DNA of 64,000 bases from Terriglobia bacterium (GTDB taxonomy: Bacteria; Acidobacteriota; Terriglobia; Terriglobales; Acidobacteriaceae). The notes beneath the pieces were generated by a model. The model ran no database searches and was not told the DNA's origin. It saw only the letters and a list, made by a program, of their open reading frames with translations. Location of the stretch: contig JAIQFA010000006.1 in assembly GCA_020073525.1 (NCBI GenBank), forward strand, positions 1-64,000, written 5' to 3'. Numbering within the stretch: position 1 is the first letter of the stretch; each line of letters starts with the position of its first letter. Made by a program: the position numbers and the translations under genes. Shown here one piece after another: positions 9,123 through 17,505 of the stretch.

Positions 9123-10181
9123 ATGGGGACGACAACCACCAACACGCCAACACCTGCTCCCGCGCCGAAGACCAACCGAATTGGGCTGCAGGTGATTGAC
9201 TATCGCGGCGGGAAGACGACGCTCTGTGCCGGTTGCGGGCATAACGCGATTTCCGAACGCATCATCGACGCGATGTATGAAATGGGCGTGCAGCCCGAGC
9301 GCGTGGCCAAGGTCAGCGGCATCGGCTGTTCCTCGAAGAGCCCGGCTTATTTCATGAATCGCGCACACAGCTTCAACTCCGTGCATGGCCGCATGCCTTC
9401 GATAGCGACGGGAGCGATGCTGGCGAACAAAAACCTGATCGCCCTGGGTGTGACCGGCGACGGCGACACGGTTTCGATCGGTGCCGGGCAATTTATCCAC
9501 CTGATGCGGCGCAACCTGCCCATCATTTACATCATCGAGGACAACGGCTGCTACGGCCTGACGAAGGGCCAGTTCTCGGCGACCGCCGATCTGGGATCCA
9601 CGCTGAAAAGCGGCGTGGTCAACGACCTTCCTCCGGTCGATACCTGCGCCATGGCCATCCAACTGGGAGCTACTTTTGTGGGCCGCTCGTTCTCCGGCGA
9701 CAAGCGGCAGCTCCACACCATGCTCAAGGCGGCCATCGCTCACAAGGGCACGGTGATGCTGGACGTGGTTTCGCCGTGCGTCACCTTTAACGACCACGAG
9801 GGCTCGACCAAATCCTACAAGTACATGCAGGCCCATGAAGAGCCACTGCACGAAGTCAGCTTCGTGCCAGCGTTCGAGGAAATCAACGTTGACTACGATC
9901 CGGGAACGACGTTTGAGGTCACGATGCATGACGGGTCGAGCCTGCGGTTGCGAAAACTGGAGCAGGAGTACGATCCGACGGACAAGATTCAGGCGGTGCG
10001 CCGGTTGATGGAATCGCACGAGAAGGGCGATGTGCTGACTGGCGTGTTCTACATCAATGCCAAGGCCCCGAGCTTTATTGACATGCTGAACGTTACTGAT
10101 CAGCCGCTGGCGACTTTGCCGGAATCGTTAACGCGTCCGAGCAGGGAAGTGTTGGCGAAATGCATGGAAGAGTTGCAGTAG
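9123..10181 (+). CDS. korB: 2-oxoacid:ferredoxin oxidoreductase, beta (thiamine diphosphate) subunit
   Basis: Partner of korA, carrying thiamine diphosphate and one 4Fe-4S cluster. The 352 residues contain GDGDTVSIGAGQF (TPP/Mg binding, from about 112) and EDNGCYGLTKGQ. Four cysteines sit at the positions expected for cluster binding in two-subunit enzymes: C35 and C38 (LCAGCGH), C69 (GIGCSS) and C219 (SPCVTFND). The first ~15 residues are a Thr/Pro-rich extension. It is translationally linked to korA and followed by two hairpins, then by a convergent gene. Confidence 0.93.
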   Translation: MGTTTTNTPTPAPAPKTNRIGLQVIDYRGGKTTLCAGCGHNAISERIIDAMYEMGVQPERVAKVSGIGCSSKSPAYFMNRAHSFNSVHGRMPSIATGAMLANKNLIALGVTGDGDTVSIGAGQFIHLMRRNLPIIYIIEDNGCYGLTKGQFSATADLGSTLKSGVVNDLPPVDTCAMAIQLGATFVGRSFSGDKRQLHTMLKAAIAHKGTVMLDVVSPCVTFNDHEGSTKSYKYMQAHEEPLHEVSFVPAFEEINVDYDPGTTFEVTMHDGSSLRLRKLEQEYDPTDKIQAVRRLMESHEKGDVLTGVFYINAKAPSFIDMLNVTDQPLATLPESLTRPSREVLAKCMEELQ

Positions 10182-10208
10182 ACCGCTGCGAAAGAGAGCA
10201 AGAAAAAT

Positions 10209-10234
10209 GAGCCGGCCCCTCTCGGGACCGGCTC
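10209..10234. terminator. Hairpin after korB
   Basis: Inverted arms gagccggcccc and gggaccggctc around a short ctct loop, with one mismatch. TATCTGTTT follows on the plus strand. It lies between convergent genes and may stop transcription in both directions. Confidence 0.55.
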
Positions 10235-10248
10235 TATCTGTTTGCGGA

Positions 10249-10272
10249 GGGCCGGGCGTCGCCGCCCGGCCC
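10249..10272. repeat. GC-rich palindrome (REP-like)
   Basis: Perfect 10-base arms (gggccgggcg / cgcccggccc) around a 4-base loop. There is no T run, so it is more likely a REP-like intergenic palindrome than a second terminator. Confidence 0.55.
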
Positions 10273-10287
10273 TACTTCAACCTGCCG

Positions 10288-13200
10288 TTAATTCACCGCA
10301 AACACCAGATCGTCGTGATCGTCGTACGCTCCCGTGCTGCACGAGGACGCGCTCCCTTGATAACGGAAGTTCGCGCGCACCGCCTGCAGCGTGCTGCCGG
10401 TTGGTAGCGTGTAAGTTCTGGAGATAGCCTGCGCTCCACCTGCTGGAGGCACGATCGTTCCGATCAGCACCCAGCTCGGGCTATTGGCGTTGGCCGCGTA
10501 GTAGAGGTCCAGAGAATCGGACGAACCGGTGCTCCAGGCCCATACCGTCGCGGTCACCGTAACCGTGGTGCCCTGAGTCATCGCGCCGGCGCTGGTGGAA
10601 GCCACCATGAGGCGGTCGTTGGACTCATCGGAGTGGAAGGTTCCCGACGTGCCATCAGCACACGAGTTGTTGATGGTATTCGGTTGATTGGGTTCGGCTC
10701 CGCCGGACATCGTGTCCTTGCCCAGCAGCAACGAAGCACCTGAGTCGCAGGAAGAACCTACCGTCGCGCATACCGGAGCCTTCAGCGTGGAACTGTAGGT
10801 CGCGGTTTGCGCTCCTCCACCAGTGGATGTCACCGTTAAGGCGATGGTTGTCGTCTGCACGATGGAGCCTGAGGTTCCGGTCACGGTGACATTGGTCGTG
10901 CCTGTGGTCGCCGTGGGCGAAGCGGTAAAGGTTAGGGTTGCAGTTGCGCTGCCGTTTGCCGGAGGAGTGACGGGGTTGGTAGAGAATGCCGCCGTCACGC
11001 CCGCGGGAAGTGCGGACAAGCTGAGTGTGATCGCCGAGTTGAAGCTGTTCACGCTGGTGACGGTCACCGTGCTCGATGCGTTTGCACTTTGCACGACGCT
11101 GACCGCACTCGGAGCCGCCGACACCGTGAAGCCTGGAGCTCCAGCGCTCACGGCGAAGACCAGATCATCGTGGTCGTTATAGGAGCCGGTGGTGCAGGAA
11201 GACGCGGTTCCTTGGTAGCGGAATTGCGCGCGCACGGCCTGTGATGCGCCACCGCTCGGCAGCGTGTAGTTGGCGGAGAGCGTCTGCGCTCCGGCCGCTG
11301 TTGGTGCGATCGTTCCGATCAACACCCACGTCGGACTGCTGGCATTCGCAGCGTAGTAAAGGTCAAGGTGATCGGACGTGAAAGTGCTATAGGCCCAGAC
11401 CGTCGCGCTGACCTTCACTGTTTTTCCCGGCGCCAGGGTACTGCCGTCGGTGGTTTGAACAACGAGCCGGTCGTTCGACTCATCGGAGTGGTATGTCCCC
11501 GACGTGCCGTCGGCGCAGGAGCTATTGATGGTGTTGGGTTGATTGGGCTCGCTGCCGCCTGCCAACGTGTCGCGTCCCAAGAGCAGAGACGGACCCGAGT
11601 CGCAGCCGGAACCGACGCCGGAGCAGGCCGGAGCCTTGAGCGTCGCGTTGTAGGTTGCGGTCGGCAATCCGACCGACGAGTTGACGGTCAGAGAGATGGT
11701 TGTCGAATGGGTGAGGGATCCGGAGACTCCCGTCACCGTCACTGTAGCCGTTCCGACTGTGGCTGACGCCGATGCTGTGAACGTCAGGGTTGAAGTGGCG
11801 CTGCCGTTGGCCGGCGGCGTAACCGGGTTGGTCGAGAAGGCGGCAGTAACGCCGCTTGGCAAACCAGTCGTGCTCAGTGTGGTCGCAGAGCTGAAGCTGT
11901 TCTGACTGGTGATGGTGACGGTGCTAGCTCCGGTTCCACCTTGTGTGACCGCAACCGAAGAGGGCGAGGCGCCGATGGTGAAGTTCGGAGTCGCAGCCGC
12001 ATTCACGGTTAGGGCAATGGTCGTGGTATGCGTGGTTGCACCGGAGGTCCCGGTGATGGTCACCGTGGCTGCACCGGTGGTTGCCGTTGCCGAAGCCGTC
12101 AGCGTCAGGGTCGACGTTGCCGTGCCATTCGCGGGTGGCGTCACAGGGTTGGTGGAGAACGCCGCCGTCACGCCGCTGGGTAATCCGGAGGCGCTGAGAG
12201 TTGTGGCTGCGTTGAACCCATTCAAACTGGTCAAAGTGATGGTGCTGGTTCCGCTGGACCCCTGCGTCACGGCAAGCGACGAGGGCGATGCACCGACGGT
12301 GAAATCGGGCGTGGTGCTGCCGCAGGTCGGAAACTTGAAGTTCGCTATGCGAGTGTTCCAGTTGAAGGTGCCGTTGGTTTTCATGTACTCCTGGGTGTAC
12401 CAGAACGTACAATCGTCCACCGGATCGACCTGCATGGCGCTGTAGTCGCCCCAGCGGCTGAGGCCGGTGGTCTGCGAGCCGGTGCCGGTCACTACGTTGA
12501 CTTCAGTCTCCAGTGTGCTGGCAGGATCGGTTGGGATGCGCCCCGCGTATCGAATGGTGGGATTGAGCGAACTGCTCGACACACTGTAGCCGACCGCCAA
12601 GTCGCCGGCCTGATCCATGGCGACGCTACCCATCCAGCGGTAGCTCGAATCGGGAGCGAACGTACTCTGCTGTGCGACCGACGGAGTTCCGCTGGGGTTC
12701 TGGATCTCGTACCAGCGCACGCCGCCGGAAGAACCTGCCACCACCGAGTGATTCACCACCAACGACTCGTGCGTGCCGAAGTTTCGGTACGCCAGCCGGT
12801 ACATGAGGCGATCAGCCAGCGAATCGAGTTGCTGCGTTGTCCCGGACTGCGGAACGCACGTGCCGCCACCGCACAACGGGCTGAACGACGCCACGCTGAT
12901 CACCGTGGGGCCGGTGAAGGTGGAGTTCGAAGGCGTGTTGAAGTCCGCATGGAATTTGTAGAGATTCAGGTTGTTCGTTCCGAAGTACAGCATGTAGTTC
13001 GGAGAACCAGCCGGGGGCGCGGTGTTACCGTCGATATCGGAAGGCAGCAAACCTCCGACCGAAGAGCCTTGCTGGAAGCACACCTGAGTGGCAGCCGTGC
13101 CTGCCAACATCGCCGTGCGGTTGTAGGCGCAAGCATCGGCGCCGACAAACGTGTTGCCGTTGAACATGTTGAAGGTTTCGTAATAACCGTCGGACCAGAC

Positions 13201-13884
13201 TCCCATCTTGGGATAGTCGTCGAAATTTCCGTATTGAAAGCTGTAGCGGTTAAAGGTGCCGGTTGCGTCTGAGGTCGTCGAAACCGCGATACATTGCAGG
13301 AAAGGCGTAGTCGATACCGAGAACTGGCTGAAGACCCAGCGCTGCGCCGCTTTGTCGTAGAGCACGACGGGATCGCCGTCATTGTTTGTCTGACAACCGC
13401 CACCGAATCCCGACCAGAGGGTATTGCCCGCAGTCGGCCCGGCAATCAGGGCTCCGGTGGTTTTGTTAAAGATGGCGAACGAAGAGTTCACCCATTGCAC
13501 ATACTGCGTTGCTCCCACTGTGCCGTTGGTGTCAGGTGGCGCGCTGTTGACAGTAAAGCCATACTGTCCCGCACCCAAGCCTTCAAAGCTTGTTCCGACT
13601 ACTGGCGTTAAGGGCGCCAAGGGAGTTTGCTGAATGACGGAATCTATTTCGCCCGGAGCCAGTCCGCCAGGCGATGGAATTCTGCGAACCGGTTCGGCCT
13701 CCCGTCTCTCGATCGACGGCGGCGGAGCATGAAGAATCATTTCGCTTAACGGAGCAGAAACATCGCGATGAACATCATGGCGTACAGTCATGCGGGACTG
13801 AGCGAGACCAGGTAGGCAAGAGCACAAGACGAAACATGCCAAGACAGTGACATGTTTGAGGGAGGACATCTTCTGTGTGATCAT
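10288..13884 (-). CDS. Large secreted protein with repeated Ig-like and jelly-roll-like modules
   Basis: Function unknown. The 1198-residue product starts with a signal peptide (LACFVLCSCLPGLAQS) and a strong AAGGAGAG ribosome site. Residues ~60-525 form a head domain with Trp/Tyr-rich strands (NTLWSGFGGGCQTNNDGDP, YTQEYMKTNGTFNWNTR). Two Ig/BACON-like repeats follow, each with SGLPSGVTAAFSTNPVTPPA or a close variant. Then come a ~165-residue module (ATYNATLKAPACSGVGSGC ... YNDHDDLVFAV), a third Ig repeat, and a second copy of that module as the C-terminus. Paired cysteines in the modules fit an extracellular site. It is likely a cell-surface or matrix protein. It stands alone on its strand; plus-strand Val-rich frames inside it are mirror images of the repeats. 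Confidence 0.8.
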   Translation of the reverse strand: MITQKMSSLKHVTVLACFVLCSCLPGLAQSRMTVRHDVHRDVSAPLSEMILHAPPPSIERREAEPVRRIPSPGGLAPGEIDSVIQQTPLAPLTPVVGTSFEGLGAGQYGFTVNSAPPDTNGTVGATQYVQWVNSSFAIFNKTTGALIAGPTAGNTLWSGFGGGCQTNNDGDPVVLYDKAAQRWVFSQFSVSTTPFLQCIAVSTTSDATGTFNRYSFQYGNFDDYPKMGVWSDGYYETFNMFNGNTFVGADACAYNRTAMLAGTAATQVCFQQGSSVGGLLPSDIDGNTAPPAGSPNYMLYFGTNNLNLYKFHADFNTPSNSTFTGPTVISVASFSPLCGGGTCVPQSGTTQQLDSLADRLMYRLAYRNFGTHESLVVNHSVVAGSSGGVRWYEIQNPSGTPSVAQQSTFAPDSSYRWMGSVAMDQAGDLAVGYSVSSSSLNPTIRYAGRIPTDPASTLETEVNVVTGTGSQTTGLSRWGDYSAMQVDPVDDCTFWYTQEYMKTNGTFNWNTRIANFKFPTCGSTTPDFTVGASPSSLAVTQGSSGTSTITLTSLNGFNAATTLSASGLPSGVTAAFSTNPVTPPANGTATSTLTLTASATATTGAATVTITGTSGATTHTTTIALTVNAAATPNFTIGASPSSVAVTQGGTGASTVTITSQNSFSSATTLSTTGLPSGVTAAFSTNPVTPPANGSATSTLTFTASASATVGTATVTVTGVSGSLTHSTTISLTVNSSVGLPTATYNATLKAPACSGVGSGCDSGPSLLLGRDTLAGGSEPNQPNTINSSCADGTSGTYHSDESNDRLVVQTTDGSTLAPGKTVKVSATVWAYSTFTSDHLDLYYAANASSPTWVLIGTIAPTAAGAQTLSANYTLPSGGASQAVRAQFRYQGTASSCTTGSYNDHDDLVFAVSAGAPGFTVSAAPSAVSVVQSANASSTVTVTSVNSFNSAITLSLSALPAGVTAAFSTNPVTPPANGSATATLTFTASPTATTGTTNVTVTGTSGSIVQTTTIALTVTSTGGGAQTATYSSTLKAPVCATVGSSCDSGASLLLGKDTMSGGAEPNQPNTINNSCADGTSGTFHSDESNDRLMVASTSAGAMTQGTTVTVTATVWAWSTGSSDSLDLYYAANANSPSWVLIGTIVPPAGGAQAISRTYTLPTGSTLQAVRANFRYQGSASSCSTGAYDDHDDLVFAVN
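10291..12310 (-). repeat. Internal tandem modules of the Ig-repeat protein
   Basis: In coding order: Ig1 (about 12310-12000), Ig2 (11995-11690), module M1 (11662-11145), Ig3 (11140-10830), module M2 (10806-10291). M1 and M2 stay clearly similar at DNA level, e.g. around the codons for GTIxPxxxGAQ and NDHDDLVFAV. This points to duplication of an Ig-M unit of about 860 bases. Boundaries are approximate. Confidence 0.7.
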
Positions 13885-14233
13885 TCCAACTCTCTCCTTG
13901 ATTCAATGGAAGTTAAAGCGACGGTGGGATCGGAAACGGGCGTGGGTGGCGTAGTTGTCTGCACAGGTGCCCGCCTTCCTAATGTGACTACTAGCTACAG
14001 TAGTTGGACATTCTAACCAAGAAAGAGTGTTTTTGTTGGGAAATATTTTAGGAGGCAGTTCTCAGTTCCCAGTTCTCAGTTCTCAGTAAAGGCCACTGGG
14101 CGGCCAGGGCACTCCCGACAGTAGTTCTCAGTTCCTCAGTTGTTTGGTGTTAGGAGGGAGTGAAGGGGCATCTTCCAACTGGGAACTGAGAACTGGGAAC
14201 TGAGAACTAGCAATCGGGATCTATTTCCTACCA
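13885..14233. other. Intergenic region with heptamer inverted repeat
   Basis: About 350 bases upstream of the Ig-repeat gene. The left part should contain that gene's promoter; none was assigned. The right part holds the heptamer inverted repeat listed separately. No gene seen. Confidence 0.5.
14057..14209. repeat. Inverted pair of heptamer arrays (AGTTCTC type)
   Basis: The left arm (14057-14087) consists of tandem 7-mers AGTTCTC/AGTTCCC. The right arm (14177-14209) is the reverse complement (GGGAACT/GAGAACT units). About 90 bases separate them, with one more degenerate copy near 14123-14139. The same 7-mer recurs at 29273-29345. Confidence 0.8.
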
Positions 14234-15250
14234 TCACCCCATGGTCAGCACCACGCGAAAACGTGCGCGGCCGCTGATCATTTGTTCATAGGCTTCGGCC
14301 GCTTTTTCCAGGGGGAACTTCTCGATCATGGGACGAACTCCGGAGAGAACGCTGAACTGCATCGTGTCTTCGGAGTCCATGGCGGTTCCGGAGACCCATC
14401 CCTGGAGAGCAGTGCGACCCACGATCAACTGAATGGGCGTGACGGCGAGAGGGTCGGCACCCGCGCCGACCACGATGAGTTTGCCGTTACGAGATAGTCC
14501 ATTGAAAACGGCAGACATCGATTTGGAATCGGGCGCGGTGGCGAGAATGATGCGGGCGCCTCCGAACTTCTGCAATTCTGCGGCGGGATCGCCAGCGGCG
14601 GTATCGACGTAATGAGTGGCTCCGAGCTTGCGGGCAAGAGCTTCTTTGTCTTTGCCTCGGCCGATGGCGAAGGTGCGGAAGCCCATCTGCCTCGCGTATT
14701 GGATTCCCAGATGGCCGAGTCCTCCTATGCCTTGAACGGCGACCAAATCGCCGGCGCGTGCGCCCGAGTTGCGCAGCGCATTGAAGACCGTGATGCCGGC
14801 GCAGAGCAGGGGCGCCGCTTCGGCGGTGGGGAGATCGTCGGGGATGGCGGCTACGGCCTCGGCGGGCGAGATCATGTATTCCGCATAGCCTCCGTCGTGG
14901 GTTATGGCGGTGATTTTTTCGTTTTTGCAGTTGTTGAAATCGCCTCGGCGGCAGAACTCGCAGGTGAAATCGTGGCCGCCGTGCCATCCCACTCCGACGC
15001 GTTGGCCGGGTTTCCAGTTTGTGACGTCAGCACCGACCGCGTCAATGCGTCCTGCGATTTCATGTCCCGGAACACGGGGGTACTGGATACCGGGCCAGAG
15101 GCCTTCCTTGACCAGCGCGTCGCTGTGACAGATGCCGCAGGCCTCGACTTTAATGCGGAGCTGATTACGGCCCGGCTCGGGAATATTTCTTTCGACCAGT
15201 TCGAAATTGCCGCCGGGCTTGCTGATTTGGACTGCTTTCATTCGAGACAT
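14234..15250 (-). CDS. Zinc-dependent alcohol dehydrogenase (MDR superfamily)
   Basis: NAD(P)-dependent oxidation/reduction of an alcohol/aldehyde pair, cytoplasmic. The 338 residues show the catalytic zinc site CGICHSD (C38) with GHEIAG, the structural zinc motif CEFCRRGDFNNC, and the Rossmann motif GIGGLGHLGIQYA. Overall it resembles AdhP/AdhA-type ethanol-active enzymes (VPGHEIAGRIDAVG). The frame extends to 15307, but the ATG at 15250 has GAGGAAAG ten bases upstream and begins MSRMKAVQ, so it is chosen. The gene is isolated, so the substrate is unknown. Confidence 0.87.
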   Translation of the reverse strand: MSRMKAVQISKPGGNFELVERNIPEPGRNQLRIKVEACGICHSDALVKEGLWPGIQYPRVPGHEIAGRIDAVGADVTNWKPGQRVGVGWHGGHDFTCEFCRRGDFNNCKNEKITAITHDGGYAEYMISPAEAVAAIPDDLPTAEAAPLLCAGITVFNALRNSGARAGDLVAVQGIGGLGHLGIQYARQMGFRTFAIGRGKDKEALARKLGATHYVDTAAGDPAAELQKFGGARIILATAPDSKSMSAVFNGLSRNGKLIVVGAGADPLAVTPIQLIVGRTALQGWVSGTAMDSEDTMQFSVLSGVRPMIEKFPLEKAAEAYEQMISGRARFRVVLTMG

Positions 15251-15410
15251 AGTTCTTTCCTCATGACTTCGGATTTGTGGAAGTATTGTCTGAAACAAAC
15301 AGCGCAAGAGAAATAGATGTGCGAGGGCGTGACGAGGACTCAGACGTCAGCCCTTCTACTATCGAGTTGCTGGCTGCGTCGCCAACGTCATAGCGTCGAC
15401 ATTTTGAAGT

Positions 15411-15450
15411 GCGGGCGGGACGCCCGCATGACAGCCGCCGGGACGGCGGC
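15411..15450. repeat. Double GC-rich hairpin (GGA-loop REP-like pair)
   Basis: Two consecutive perfect 7-base stems with the same gga loop: gcgggcg-gga-cgcccgc (15411-15427) and gccgccg-gga-cggcggc (15434-15450). They lie downstream of the 77-residue minus-strand gene. Confidence 0.65.
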
Positions 15451-15464
15451 GCTACAAATAGCTC

Positions 15465-15698
15465 TTAGCCGGTCTTCTTAAACTCGCCTTCGAAGGAATG
15501 TTCGGGACTGTGGCCGGGTTCGGGGAAATCGCTGTCGGCGCCGTCTTGCATGGGATCAGGGTTGCGGTGCCCGAGTTGGTCTTTCATGGAGTTGTTGCCG
15601 CTTTGCGTGCGTTCGTCGGGCTCCTTCGAACCCTTTCCGCGGTCGGCATCATTTTTGAGATGGTCGCTGGAACTGTTCGGCATGGCAGGCCTTTTCAT
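15465..15698 (-). CDS. Small hydrophilic protein of unknown function
   Basis: A 77-residue, strongly charged, Pro/Asp/Ser-rich product (SSDHLKNDADRGKGSKEPDE ...) without hydrophobic segments, probably disordered. An AAGG sits before the ATG at 15698; a second ATG at 15683 has AAAAGG. An overlapping plus-strand frame (15498-15716) is a hydrophobic antisense reading with no ribosome site. No family recognised. Its composition recalls small stress-related hydrophilins, but that is only an impression. Confidence 0.5.
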   Translation of the reverse strand: MKRPAMPNSSSDHLKNDADRGKGSKEPDERTQSGNNSMKDQLGHRNPDPMQDGADSDFPEPGHSPEHSFEGEFKKTG

Positions 15699-15839
15699 GG
15701 TGCCTTAATAGAATAATGATTCCACGGTCAGGTTACCCTGAAAGATTGAGGGGGGCAATATCTTGCCTCGGGACACCTGCAAGTTGTTGTAATGATTACG
15801 ATAGGTAAATTTAATAGTCGATTAACCTGATCTTCAATC

Positions 15840-15845
15840 TAAAAT
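15840..15845 (+). promoter_or_regulatory. -10-like box five bases before ATG
   Basis: TAAAAT ends five bases before the ATG at 15851 in an AT-rich stretch with no Shine-Dalgarno sequence. This suggests a leaderless or nearly leaderless transcript. The -35 region is not recognisable. Confidence 0.4.
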
Positions 15846-15850
15846 AGAAC

Positions 15851-16696
15851 ATGGTTAGCAAAAGCTATCGGAAACACTATTTGTTTGCCAGCGACTTCGA
15901 CCAGACGTTGACCTTCAACGACACGGGCTACGTTCTGAGCGAGTTGCTCGGCATTTCTGTCGAGGAATTCGAGCGCAAGGCCAAAGGTATGGCGAAGCTG
16001 AACCTGGTTCAGCAGGGCGCCGAGCTTTCTTACCTGCTCTTGCACGATCCCGAGTTCCGTTCACGCGTCCGGCGCGATGACTTGATCGAGGCGGGCAAGC
16101 GCATTCGTCTCAAGGAAAACATCAAGCAGGTTTACGAGATACTCGACCGGCGCATCGATGGATTCCACTTTGATTTCTACGTGATCTCGGCTTCGCCAGT
16201 GGAGGTGATTCAGTCGGCGCTTGAAGGCATCGTGCCTGAGGACCACATCTTTGGCACTGAGTTCAAATACAAAGCCTCCGGCGAAATCGAGAGCCTGGTA
16301 CGAGCCACCGCCGGCTATGGAAAAGTCACGCGGCTGGATCAACTCGAAGAGCAGTTGGGCATTCCTGCGGATCATGTTGTCTACGTGGGAGACGGCAGTT
16401 CCGACATCCACGTCATGCTACAAGTAAACCGGCGCGATGGCTTCACCATTGCCGTGTCGGAGTCGAAGCTGGTGGCGCAGATCGCGAAGCGCACCGTGCT
16501 CAGCGACAACGCCTTGCCAACGCTGGTCCCGATTCTGGAGGAGATTGCTGGTTGGCAGCGGCCGCAGATCCGGCAGCTATTCGAATCGTACGGTTTTCTA
16601 ATTCAGGGATGGGATCGCGTGCAAACCGACTGGGTCACGTTGCGGCCGAGTGGTGGCGTGGTGGCGGAAAAGGCTAGGGCGGCGGACGTAGTTTGA
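15851..16696 (+). CDS. HAD-superfamily phosphatase (phosphoserine-phosphatase-like)
   Basis: A cytoplasmic hydrolase of 281 residues. HAD motif I is DFDQTLT (D15 nucleophile, D17 acid/base). Motif II is VISASP, and the motif IV acidic pair is in [13 protein letters not shown] helical cap lies between motifs I and II. The arrangement fits the SerB/MtnX-like class acting on a phosphomonoester; the substrate cannot be named. It has no operon partner on its strand. Its start is supported by the motif position and the -10 box just upstream. Confidence 0.8.
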   Translation: MVSKSYRKHYLFASDFDQTLTFNDTGYVLSELLGISVEEFERKAKGMAKLNLVQQGAELSYLLLHDPEFRSRVRRDDLIEAGKRIRLKENIKQVYEILDRRIDGFHFDFYVISASPVEVIQSALEGIVPEDHIFGTEFKYKASGEIESLVRATAGYGKVTRLDQLEEQLGIPADHVVYVGDGSSDIHVMLQVNRRDGFTIAVSESKLVAQIAKRTVLSDNALPTLVPILEEIAGWQRPQIRQLFESYGFLIQGWDRVQTDWVTLRPSGGVVAEKARAADVV

Positions 16697-16765
16697 GGGC
16701 CCGCCGGAATCGTAGGGGAGCCGGACAACTAATTTTCATGAGCAGGGTTCTTATTGGCCTAGGGG

Positions 16766-16788
16766 TTCTGCCTCGGGTTGAGGCAGAA
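16766..16788 (+). terminator. Hairpin downstream of the HAD gene
   Basis: Perfect 9-base arms ttctgcctc / gaggcagaa around gggtt, followed by a weakly T-rich tail. It lies between the HAD gene and the next same-strand gene. Confidence 0.5.
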
Positions 16789-16814
16789 TTCCGTCTAATT
16801 ATTGAGGCCTGCTT

Positions 16815-17372
16815 ATGAGTAGACTCCGCATTCTTTTTGTAGTCTTGATCGCGATGTCTGCCGCCAAATTGACGGAGGCGCAGCAGCAGCGCGAGTGGAT
16901 GCCGCAGGGTATTGAAGCTTTGCGGCAAAGCGCTTCCTCGAAAACGGAGTTTACGCTGGACCACTCCATGCTGGTATTTGCTTCCAAACTGGACCCGGAC
17001 AATGAGGACCTTCGCCGCGTGATCGCGGGTGTGAGCGGAGTCTCGGTGCATAGCTACCATTTTCCAGGAACGTGGATGTATGATCCGGCGGCGCTGGACT
17101 CCGTGAAAGAGGAGTATCACGCGGCCGGCTGGAAACAGTTGATGAACAACCACGAAAAGGATGGCGGGTCAGGCGTGACCGACCTCTGGATCCGCTTGGA
17201 GAATAACGCGGTCAGCAACGTCGCGATGCTCTTTGCCCGCGCGAACGAGGTCGACTTTTTTGTGGTGTCCGGGTCGATCAGTCCGCTCGATCTTTCCCAT
17301 CTCGGCGGTCACTTTGGCATCCCCAAGATCGAAGGCGGCGTGGTGGTGCCAAACACTCAGGGGAGACCCTAG
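16815..17372 (+). CDS. Exported DUF4252-like protein
   Basis: A 185-residue product with a signal peptide (RLRILFVVLIAMSAAKLTEA). The rest fits the DUF4252 pattern: a central SMLVFASKLDPDNEDLRRVIAGVSGVS region and DLWIRLENNAVSNVAMLFA, followed by a conserved strand-rich end (FFVVSGSISPLDLSHLGG). In such proteins the domain is periplasmic or lipid-anchored and sometimes neighbours ECF sigma/anti-sigma genes; none is present here. A GAGG lies just before the ATG. Family assignment is by pattern memory, so moderate. Confidence 0.6.
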   Translation: MSRLRILFVVLIAMSAAKLTEAQQQREWMPQGIEALRQSASSKTEFTLDHSMLVFASKLDPDNEDLRRVIAGVSGVSVHSYHFPGTWMYDPAALDSVKEEYHAAGWKQLMNNHEKDGGSGVTDLWIRLENNAVSNVAMLFARANEVDFFVVSGSISPLDLSHLGGHFGIPKIEGGVVVPNTQGRP

Positions 17373-17474
17373 GGCAGTTTGCGTAGCGTGGACACCGTTG
17401 TCCGCAAAAAGTGGGCGGCGAATGCCAACTTTGGGGCGGGCGATTAGCCAAGCCCAAAGGCAAATGTACCAGCA

Positions 17475-17492
17475 GCGGACAGGAGTGTCCGC
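17475..17492. repeat. Hairpin between convergent genes
   Basis: Perfect arms gcggaca / tgtccgc around ggag, near the stop codons of two convergent genes. It may be a bidirectional terminator or a REP-like unit. Confidence 0.45.
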
Positions 17493-17505
17493 TCTATCTA
17501 TACGA

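Noticed and set aside
11909-12445. Val/Ala-rich plus-strand frames opposite the Ig-repeat gene
   Set aside because: Periodic mirror of the Ig repeats; the minus strand has signal peptide, ribosome site and domains.
14057-14209. Insertion-sequence end or attachment site
   Set aside because: No transposase or integrase gene, no tRNA gene and no target duplication seen; the structure is a heptamer inverted repeat.
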